A stretch of DNA of 5,792 bases from Gemmatimonadota bacterium (GTDB lineage Bacteria > Gemmatimonadota > Gemmatimonadetes > Gemmatimonadales > GWC2-71-9): contig JACZUR010000152.1 of assembly GCA_022573095.1 (NCBI GenBank), forward strand, positions 1-5,792, in the 5' to 3' direction. Each line of letters starts with the position of its first letter. Within the stretch, counting starts at the first letter, position 1. Below are positions 1 through 5,051 of the stretch, piece after piece. The position numbers and the translations under genes were made by a program. The notes beneath the pieces were generated by a model. The model was not told the DNA's origin, ran no database searches, and was given only the letters and a program-made list of their open reading frames with translations.

Positions 1-404
1 AACTTCTCCACTTCACGAGGCGGCGACCGCGACGAGATGAGGATGTAGGCGGCGAAGATGGTGAACATCACCGCCGTGTCTATGAGAGAGAGCGTTAGCA
101 GAAATGTGTCGTCACTTGACAGGATTGGCACTGTCAGTGAGATGTCGACCGAGTCGGTCCCCAGTTCCAGCGCTATGGCAGTGTCCAGCACGGTGCTCCC
201 GTCGACGGTGCGCTCGAGCAGGATCGCTACTATCGCGACATCGATGATGGACGCGGCATTGCTATTGAAGCTCGGGGCGATGGCAAGGTATCCAGCACGT
301 GGGATTAGCGGACCTGATGTGTCGTCAGAACAGCTTGCTATCGCCGCTAAGCCAGCAGCCGAGAGAAGCGTGAAGACGAGCGGCTTGCGTGCTGTGAGAT
401 TCAT
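1..404 (-). CDS. Putative lipoprotein of unknown function, C-terminal part beyond the window
   Basis: This gene is open at the left window edge; 134 complete codons are visible from an ATG at 404-402. The N-terminus is a bacterial lipoprotein signal: basic residues (R6, K7), a hydrophobic stretch at about 9-21 and a lipobox IASC at 22-25 with Cys25 as the lipidated residue. It is followed by a polar linker (SDDTSGP). Residues about 37-120 alternate hydrophobic and polar residues, suggesting a beta-sandwich or Ig-like fold exposed in the periplasm or at the surface; this is inference. I do not recognise a named family. It lies 79 bp downstream of the beta-barrel gene on the same strand with no strong terminator between them, so it is probably the third gene of that operon. 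An SD-like GGGTGAT sits just before the ATG. Codon use looks like its neighbours. The gene call is fairly secure; the function is not known. Confidence 0.72.
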   Translation of the reverse strand, partial: MNLTARKPLVFTLLSAAGLAAIASCSDDTSGPLIPRAGYLAIAPSFNSNAASIIDVAIVAILLERTVDGSTVLDTAIALELGTDSVDISLTVPILSSDDTFLLTLSLIDTAVMFTIFAAYILISSRSPPREVEK

Positions 405-417
405 CCGGATCACCCGG
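405..417 (-). promoter_or_regulatory. Shine-Dalgarno-like site in the loop of a small hairpin before the lipoprotein ATG
   Basis: Read on the - strand, CCGG-GTGAT-CCGG stands directly before the ATG. GGGTGAT (409-415) matches the extended anti-SD partner and is the only plausible ribosome site. The flanking CCGG blocks can pair with each other, so the site would lie partly in a five-base loop. The 4-bp stem is short and may be chance. Confidence 0.35.
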
Positions 418-483
418 TGCCAGGTCCGCCGGCGTCGCTACAAGAACCCAGCGCAAGTAGGACAGCGAAAAACCAAAATCGCT

Positions 484-1638
484 TCACGGACGCCATTCCA
501 GCCGCACGCCCGTCCTGTAACCATCGAAGTGTATGTCGTCCGGAACTGCCGGCAGAACCACCGATCCGGTGATGCCAGAAACCTCTAGAACAAGCACTGT
601 GCTGCGGCTGACATTCATCAACAGATTACTTCCGAAACGCACCGACGAGCCGGTGCGCTCCAGATCAGTCGTGTTGGCGTCCAGTGCCTGGAACGAACGT
701 CGCACCTCAAAGCGCGGTATCAAGTGAAACTTCCTCGAGAACGCCGAGAACGCCAGGTCTACACGGCCGCCCACCGCATAGAGGTTGCCGCGGGGCAGAA
801 CTGCCGCGCCTACCGCAGTGGGCTCGATCCGCGGACCGGAACGGAAGACGTCGAATCCGTAGACCGTGATCGAGTGGGAACCGATACCGTGGTTGAGGGA
901 GAGATATCCGATGAACCGTCCACCAACTCCGTTCTGCGTCTGACTTCCCACCTCGTCCTTGGCTCTCGCGGCGAAGATCCCGGCGAACCGTATGTAGGTA
1001 GTGCGGGTGAGAGGACCCTCAAATCCGGTGCGCAGCCGAAATTCCGAGCCCGGGCTAAGCTTGTCGGGGTCACCGGTCACCGGTGTGTATGAAATCGGTT
1101 GAGTGAAGGTGCCCCCGACCCCAATGGCGAACCTGCCAACGGGAAACGCAGCCGCAAACCCTCCACCGACCTCACCCCCGCTGCCGATATCGGATGAGCT
1201 GAATCCGATGACATCGCTCGAAATGGCGCCCAGTAGCGAAAGCTCTTGCTGGACTACGGCCCCTGTTCCCGTGGGTAGAGCACCGTTGGCAATGAGGATG
1301 AGTTTTCCCGGCACGAGGTTGTAGTTGAACCGAAACTCGGTGTCGAGTGTACTTGAAATGGTTTGATCAGCGAGCACGATCTGCGTCCGGTCGGCACTAG
1401 TCAGGTTGGTACTTACAAAGCCCGTTGATATAGTGAGCTTTCCCAGGCGCCCGAAGTCCACATCTATCCCGATCGGTATCGTGAGCTGGCTGACCTTGGT
1501 AAAGGGCAGGCCAGCGTCAAAGCTGTAGCTCTCAAACAGCACCGCGCTGCGCACACCAATTCTTTCTTGTGCGAACAGCATCCCTGCAGGAGCCGTCGAG
1601 GCTACAACAACCAGTACAGCAATAGTTCGGCGTATCAT
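484..1638 (-). CDS. Predicted outer-membrane beta-barrel protein
   Basis: 384 residues. A Sec signal peptide is clear: MIRR, a hydrophobic core at about 6-16, and a likely cleavage after A23 (LFA/Q). The mature part is rich in Gly, Ser, Thr and aromatics and made of short alternating strands joined by turns such as GGEVGGGFAAAFPVGRFAIGVGG (about 152-174; key residues Gly, Phe, Val). It ends in an amphipathic strand, GVRLEW, close to the C-terminus. This is the look of an outer-membrane barrel of the porin or transporter type, though the last residues are RP rather than the classical terminal Phe. I cannot name a family. Its ATG overlaps the stop of the CsgG-like gene by four bases (ATGA), and no SD precedes it, so its translation is probably coupled to that gene. 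A partner role in the same envelope complex is inferred. No key residues are known to check. Confidence 0.78.
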   Translation of the reverse strand: MIRRTIAVLVVVASTAPAGMLFAQERIGVRSAVLFESYSFDAGLPFTKVSQLTIPIGIDVDFGRLGKLTISTGFVSTNLTSADRTQIVLADQTISSTLDTEFRFNYNLVPGKLILIANGALPTGTGAVVQQELSLLGAISSDVIGFSSSDIGSGGEVGGGFAAAFPVGRFAIGVGGTFTQPISYTPVTGDPDKLSPGSEFRLRTGFEGPLTRTTYIRFAGIFAARAKDEVGSQTQNGVGGRFIGYLSLNHGIGSHSITVYGFDVFRSGPRIEPTAVGAAVLPRGNLYAVGGRVDLAFSAFSRKFHLIPRFEVRRSFQALDANTTDLERTGSSVRFGSNLLMNVSRSTVLVLEVSGITGSVVLPAVPDDIHFDGYRTGVRLEWRP

Positions 1639-2996
1639 GGAAGCTTGAACACGACTCTGATGGTTCCTGTCACCGTCGCCGTAGTTCCCTCGTTTGTAGT
1701 CGTAGTTGGCGGTTCGGACGTGGTTGTGGTCGTGGCCTGTTCGGTCGTATCCCCCGCCCCAGTGGACGCCGTCTGCTCCGCCGTGGTCGAAGCGATATCA
1801 CCAACAGTGGAGTCAATAGCGTTAGCCACCACATCAGTCGTCGGGGCGGTTTCCGCGGCAGCTTGCTCCGCCACCACTTCGGGTTCCTCAGCGGTCTCGG
1901 CCGCAATGGCAACTACCTCGCCCGCGCCTGCCTCCGCCACGGTTGCTGCAACCGCCGTGGCCTCGTAGCCGGAACGAGCCTGGTCGAATCCGGGGTCCTG
2001 CTGGACAGCCTGAGCGTAGAAGACGGCGGCTGCGGAGTAATCACCCTGATCCTCTGCCACGAGAGCACTCGAATACGCCAGAAACGCCGCGAGGTTCTGC
2101 GTTCCGTTTTCCAAGATGGAGGCTCGTTCGGCCTGTGAGAGCTGATACCCCATCTGGCCGGCAAGCCCCACCACGATGTCCTTCTCGATTCGCAGCAAGT
2201 CGCGCAGCGGACCCGTCGCGCTGGTCGGGTCCGTCACTTCTCCGGTGGACAGTATCACGCTAGCCTCCAACCTGACATCCTGCTCCGGCGGTATGACGAC
2301 CAGGCCCTGCACCATTCGACCGGCCCGCATCAGTCTTCCCACCCGTACCGCTGTGAGCGGATCCACCTTGTCGCCCTGGCTGAACTCTAACTCGTCCAGG
2401 ATGGCCCCTAGCTGGAGTCGCTCAACCATTCTGAACCGTTGGAGCAGCGCCAGGTCCGACGTCAGGATCTGGGCCAAGCCCCTCGAAAGGGGCAGGAAGG
2501 AAGTGTCGGCCGAGGCGATTTGCAGCGGCAAAACCGCCACGACGTCAGGGTCCGTAGGTTGGTCGGCCAGCTCTTGCTCTCTGGCAATCGCGTTGCGCGC
2601 AACGTGCGTGGCCTGACCGCGCAGGGCTAACATCTCGCGCGCGCGTACGGCCGCGACACCCCGCTCATCCGGATGCGCTTCCGCGTACGTCCGGTACACT
2701 GCAACTGCCTCGCTAAAGTCTTCACCCTGCTCGAGGCATTGTCCTACAACTAACGGACCGACGGCGTCGCGCGGTCGAACCGCCATTCCGGTGCGCGCCA
2801 CAGCCACGGCGCTGTCACACCGGCCGGCTGTAAACAGCGCGGCCGAGTACCGCAACAATAGCTCGCCGTCCCGCGGTGCAGTCGCCAGGCGTTCCTCCAG
2901 CTCGGGAATCTCCTCCGGAGACACCTGGGCCGCACGAAAACCGCCGCCGCACGCGAATGTAGTCATGGTTAACGCAATAGTGAGATATTTTTTCAT
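1635..2996 (-). CDS. TPR and CsgG/FlgO-like domain protein, probable lipoprotein, with Thr/Ala/Glu-rich tail
   Basis: 453 residues from the ATG at 2996-2994. I prefer this start to a GTG ten codons upstream because it gives a canonical signal (MKKYLTIALTM) and because the GTG lies inside a palindrome. Cys16 (TFAC followed by GGG) is a likely lipidation site, although Thr and Phe at -3 and -2 are not ideal. Residues about 43-110 look like two TPR units (ALFTAGRCDSAV; EDFSEAVAVYRTYAEAHPDE). Residues about 151-290 match the CsgG/FlgO/TolB-N type of domain: VVAVLPLQIA, then LSRGLAQILTSDL, MVERLQLGAILDEL, and VRVGRLMRAGRMVQG. Another TPR-like helix pair follows at about 302-338, then a low-complexity tail to about 442 and a short beta-like end (GTIRVVFKLP). 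CsgG makes the curli export pore and FlgO is an outer-membrane lipoprotein linked to flagella; which role applies here is unknown. It is first in a - strand operon, overlapping the barrel gene by ATGA. Confidence 0.8.
   Translation of the reverse strand: MKKYLTIALTMTTFACGGGFRAAQVSPEEIPELEERLATAPRDGELLLRYSAALFTAGRCDSAVAVARTGMAVRPRDAVGPLVVGQCLEQGEDFSEAVAVYRTYAEAHPDERGVAAVRAREMLALRGQATHVARNAIAREQELADQPTDPDVVAVLPLQIASADTSFLPLSRGLAQILTSDLALLQRFRMVERLQLGAILDELEFSQGDKVDPLTAVRVGRLMRAGRMVQGLVVIPPEQDVRLEASVILSTGEVTDPTSATGPLRDLLRIEKDIVVGLAGQMGYQLSQAERASILENGTQNLAAFLAYSSALVAEDQGDYSAAAVFYAQAVQQDPGFDQARSGYEATAVAATVAEAGAGEVVAIAAETAEEPEVVAEQAAAETAPTTDVVANAIDSTVGDIASTTAEQTASTGAGDTTEQATTTTTSEPPTTTTNEGTTATVTGTIRVVFKLP
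1671..1961 (-). repeat. Low-complexity Ala/Glu/Val then Thr-rich tail of the CsgG-like protein
   Basis: This segment encodes residues about 346-442 of the preceding protein. The first part is Ala/Val/Glu-rich (AEAGAGEVVAIAAETAEEPE), the last 26 residues or so are Thr-rich with runs TTTTT and TTTT separated by SEPP. The Thr codons are mixed (ACG, ACC, ACA, ACT), so this is not a simple DNA microsatellite; the amino-acid bias itself seems to be kept. It is probably a disordered periplasmic linker, possibly a wall-spanning or O-glycosylated segment; that is inference. Confidence 0.7.
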
Positions 2997-3015
2997 ATGC
3001 GTGGTCGCTCGCCCC

Positions 3016-3027
3016 CGTGCTAGCACG
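3016..3027. promoter_or_regulatory. Perfect 12-bp palindrome upstream of the CsgG-like gene
   Basis: CGTGCTAGCACG is identical to its reverse complement with no central spacer. It ends 20 bp upstream of the preferred ATG. Lack of a loop favours a DNA operator for a dimeric regulator over an RNA hairpin. No second copy was noticed elsewhere in the window. Confidence 0.35.
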
Positions 3028-3189
3028 AGACCCTACTTTCCTGCCACAGAAAGAACTCCGAGGTGGCCCCGGAGCGTGGGATTCTGTGAACTTGCCCCTA
3101 GCATCGGCATCCGTCAAGATTGGCCGCGGACAGGATCAGCCGCGTGCGCTCTCGACCTACCAGGTGGGCACAGCAACCCGCGGATGGAT

Positions 3190-3222
3190 AACGAAAGACT
3201 GATTCGCGCAGTGCGCTCAGTC
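3190..3222 (-). terminator. Probable intrinsic terminator of the protease/85-residue gene transcript
   Basis: On the - strand GACTGA-GCGC-ACT-GCGC-(GAA)-TCAGTC forms a ten-pair stem with a three-base loop and a three-base bulge on one arm. It is followed at once by TTTCGTT, a modest U-rich tail. It lies 117 bp downstream of the stop of the 85-residue gene and would separate that transcription unit from the CsgG-like operon. The tail is short, so termination may be partial. Confidence 0.5.
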
Positions 3223-3310
3223 ACAGGGACGGTGTGTCAGATGACAGCCGAGACGCGTGATTTGCTATTGATTGTTGGGAGGAGAGGCGCCCGTACACGG
3301 GGCATTATTC

Positions 3311-3337
3311 GGGCTCAGGCAACGAACCCGAGAGCCC
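3311..3337 (-). other. Hairpin directly after the 85-residue gene
   Basis: GGGCTC pairs with GAGCCC, and an alternative fold extends it as GGGCTC-a-GG with CC-c-GAG-ag-CCC around a CAACGAA loop. It starts one base after the stop codon at 3339. No U-tract follows on the - strand (CGAATAATG), so it is more likely a 3' end stabilising structure than an intrinsic terminator. Confidence 0.35.
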
Positions 3338-3338
3338 T

Positions 3339-3596
3339 CTATGCCGACAATGATCGGTAGAGATCTCTTAGATGGTGTTCCCGCAGATCCCGGACGCTCT
3401 GCCAGAAGTCCGTCTCGGTTGAGCCGTACAGGATTTCGGCGGTAGCAGGAGCGGAGGATAACTCCTTGCTGCCAAACAGGATGCGTCCCCGCCAACTGCC
3501 GTCTGCCGGCCTCGATACGACGACCCTTACCACCAGCTCCGAGCCGTCGCACTTGAGTGGCGGAAGATCGTGAACTGTCGGCTCGGGGGTAGTCAC
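3339..3596 (-). CDS. Small conserved-looking protein of unknown function (85 residues)
   Basis: The frame starts at a GTG (3596-3594) after an upstream in-frame TGA, with no other usable start codon between them. No clear SD precedes it, which is a weakness. The protein is soluble, with no signal peptide or membrane segment. The N-terminal half (about 20-60) has beta-strand character: LVVRVVVSRPADGSWRGRIL, then a strand ending in TAEILYG. The C-terminal third (about 61-85) is an amphipathic helix rich in charged residues (TDFWQSVRDLREHHLRDLYR). The balanced composition and clean beta-then-helix pattern look like a real protein rather than a shadow. I recall similar WRGR...TAEI...LWQSVRDLREHHLRDLYRSL-type sequences in Gemmatimonadota, unverified. 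It follows the M50 protease after 182 bp on the same strand; a shared transcript is possible. No function is assigned. Confidence 0.6.
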   Translation of the reverse strand: MTTPEPTVHDLPPLKCDGSELVVRVVVSRPADGSWRGRILFGSKELSSAPATAEILYGSTETDFWQSVRDLREHHLRDLYRSLSA

Positions 3597-3778
3597 CGCA
3601 CGTACCGAAACGGTTCAACTGTCATGAAAGATAGGTTCCAAATCCGCCCAAATATAAGTAATACTTTGACTTACGCTATAGAAGAAGGGCGCGTTCTCGG
3701 CCCACGACTCTGAATCAGAACGCGGCCGCTTGCGAGCACCGCAAAGACCTCTCCTCAAAGCATACGATGCATCTCGCG
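3597..3778. other. Intergenic region with AT-rich pocket upstream of the 85-residue gene
   Basis: The 182 bp hold no convincing gene. Bases about 3647-3685 are much more AT-rich than their surroundings and contain TTATATT and TATTAC on the - strand, possible -10 boxes 55-70 bp before the GTG, but no matching -35 was found. The same pocket holds the inverted repeat AAGTA-A-TACTT (3656-3666). A separate promoter for the small gene is plausible but not shown. No strong terminator follows the protease. Confidence 0.3.
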
Positions 3779-4894
3779 TCACAGTGGGAACGGGATGGGT
3801 GTAAACGTGACCACGAACAGCAACACAGTGGCCCACCCGAGCGGCCCCCTGTTGGCTGGCATAGGACGGTGTTTATCGAGTACCGACGGGTGAGACATCC
3901 GACCTCGCCCAAGCAACAAGGTAAGTCCAGCCCAGAGCCACCAACCCCGGAACTGGAATCCCAGCACAATTAACAGGTACCACAGAATCCATCCGAATAT
4001 CTTCTGGCGGTCTCCAACGAGGGCATAGAGTACATGCCCGCCGTCCAGCTGCCCCAGGGGAAGCAGGTTGAGCGTAGTAACGAATAGGCCGAGCCAGCCG
4101 GCGAACGCGATGGGGTGCAGCAGCACCGTTCCATCAATTCCCATGAGCGATCGCGTGCCGAACATCATGAGGGAATCGCCCAAATAGAATCGCATGTCCC
4201 CGACCATTATCACCTGAGCCGCGCCACCCGAGAGGGAGGGCAGAACCGTGGAGTTGGAAAGACCCACCGTCACACAGACCATCGCAACCGCGAAGCCAGC
4301 CCAGGGGCCCGCCGAGCCAACATCCATCAGCTGTCTTCGGTCTACAATCGGGCTACGAATTCGGATGAACGCCCCAAACGTACCTATGAAAGTCCACCAG
4401 AAGGGCGCCGGCAAGAAATACGGCAGCGACACATTGATCTTGTATCGCTTCGCCAGCACGTAGTGCCCCATCTCGTGCGCGAGAAGAATCGCCATCAACG
4501 CCAGCGCAAACTGTAATCCCGGCGCAACCCTTCCGATCCAGTTCGTGAACGCAGCGGCAATACTCCCGATCGTAACTTCGGGCGGCACGTGGAGGGAAAC
4601 AGAGCTTCCCACGAGCATGGCTCCGGCCATCCAGACAGCGAAGAAGGTCATTACGAACAGGAGAATGTGCAGCCACCAGCGCTCGCGCTGCGGCGGTCCC
4701 AAGCTTCTAATAAGGACCAGGCTTCGCTCGTCACCCGAGTCAGCCCAGTAGTGAAGCCCGGACCATGCCTCCAGAGCATCAGCTAACTCCGCCGACGGCC
4801 CCTGGTGTTCGGGCCGGACTCCAGCCTCCACGATCTCCCGATCACGGACGACGGTGGTACGCCAATACGACAGGTACCGCGATAGCTGCTTCAA
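3779..4894 (-). CDS. Site-2 protease family membrane metalloprotease (M50)
   Basis: 371 residues. The zinc motif HEMGH is at 140-144 inside a membrane segment (about 124-147), and the second motif NLLPLGQLDGGH at 276-287 supplies Asp284, the third zinc ligand in this family. All expected catalytic residues are present. A soluble N-terminal part (1-72) precedes a first membrane segment (about 75-97); others are near 194-213, 258-280, 297-330 and 351-369. There is no PDZ domain, so it is unlike RseP and closer to the EGY-like branch. Such enzymes cut membrane proteins within the bilayer, often to release anti-sigma factors or transcription factors; the substrate here is unknown. The start is a TTG with GAGG four bases upstream and an in-frame TAA further up; there is no ATG alternative. 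It is divergent from rho. Confidence 0.9.
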   Translation of the reverse strand: MKQLSRYLSYWRTTVVRDREIVEAGVRPEHQGPSAELADALEAWSGLHYWADSGDERSLVLIRSLGPPQRERWWLHILLFVMTFFAVWMAGAMLVGSSVSLHVPPEVTIGSIAAAFTNWIGRVAPGLQFALALMAILLAHEMGHYVLAKRYKINVSLPYFLPAPFWWTFIGTFGAFIRIRSPIVDRRQLMDVGSAGPWAGFAVAMVCVTVGLSNSTVLPSLSGGAAQVIMVGDMRFYLGDSLMMFGTRSLMGIDGTVLLHPIAFAGWLGLFVTTLNLLPLGQLDGGHVLYALVGDRQKIFGWILWYLLIVLGFQFRGWWLWAGLTLLLGRGRMSHPSVLDKHRPMPANRGPLGWATVLLFVVTFTPIPFPL

Positions 4895-4926
4895 TGACCC
4901 TCTTGACGGGCCGCTAAATCGACCAT
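4891..4926 (-). CDS. Possible 11-codon leader ORF coupled to the protease
   Basis: ATG at 4926-4924 encodes MVDLAARQEGH and stops at TGA 4893-4891, which overlaps the protease TTG (4894-4892) by four bases, the classical coupling geometry. A strong SD-like GGAGGTGA (4948-4941) lies upstream but 14 bases from the ATG, further than usual; an in-frame GTG overlaps that SD itself. It may be a real leader peptide or a chance frame. Confidence 0.3.
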   Translation of the reverse strand: MVDLAARQEGH

Positions 4927-5051
4927 ACTGTTATCTGCGTTCACCTCCAAATATCCCTAGAGACCACCTAGAGTACCAATTTCCCTTATAGCGGGACTGC
5001 TGTAACCATCCTTTCGCGAGAAAACCCCCTTCTGAATTAGACGGAGCCCCC
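4895..5051. promoter_or_regulatory. Divergent promoter region between the M50 protease and rho
   Basis: This 157-bp region must contain the signals for both outward genes. Visible elements are TTATAG (4986-4991, +) and its complement TATAAG (4990-4985, -) as possible -10 boxes without good -35 partners, a tandem CCTAGAG repeat (4956-4973), a GGAGGTGA facing the protease (4948-4941), and a small TTTC-GCGA-GAAA hairpin with a GNRA loop (5012-5023) in the rho leader. No promoter can be assigned with confidence. Confidence 0.45.
4956..4973. repeat. Tandem CCTAGAG direct repeat, 11-bp spacing
   Basis: CCTAGAG occurs at 4956-4962 and again at 4967-4973, eleven bases apart start to start, about one helical turn. 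Two equal half-sites on the same DNA face in a divergent promoter region suggest an operator. The repeat is short and could be chance. Confidence 0.4.

Larger units (their letters stand above)
2997..3338. other. 342-bp intergenic region before the CsgG-like operon
   Basis: No convincing gene is seen on either strand. On the - strand, in order of transcription, it holds a hairpin just after the 85-residue gene (3311-3337), a stronger terminator-like hairpin (3190-3222), a TTGACG hexamer (3117-3112) that could be a -35 box but has no good -10 at 16-18 bases, and a 12-bp palindrome (3016-3027). The operon promoter should lie between about 2997 and 3190. A long + strand frame that crosses this region also runs antisense through the CsgG-like gene and looks like a shadow. 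Confidence 0.5.

Noticed and set aside
58..588. 176-codon + strand frame
   Set aside because: It is antisense to the lipoprotein and the end of the barrel gene, both of which have clear signal peptides; its Ser/Arg-rich composition is typical of a shadow.
1567..1968. 133-codon + strand frame rich in Val, Ser and Ala
   Set aside because: Its composition is the antisense image of the Thr/Ala-rich tail of the CsgG-like gene.
3089..3117. TTGACG as a -35 box for the CsgG-like operon
   Set aside because: The hexamer at the right distance (CAAGTT) is a poor -10, so no promoter is called.
2791..3360. 189-codon + strand frame covering the intergenic region
   Set aside because: It is antisense to the start of the CsgG-like gene, has no SD seen and no recognisable fold, and its 3' part is rich in Arg as in random GC-rich frames.
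3690..3745. tRNA-like stretch around TCTGAATCAGA
   Set aside because: There is no acceptor stem, no T-arm GGTTCGAATCC-type motif and no seven-base anticodon loop.
3615..3836. 73-codon - strand frame between the protease and the small gene
   Set aside because: It overlaps the protease end in another frame, is Arg/Cys-rich and shows no domain.
4115..4516. 133-codon + strand frame within the protease
   Set aside because: It is antisense to the conserved catalytic core; the His/Arg-rich composition is a shadow.
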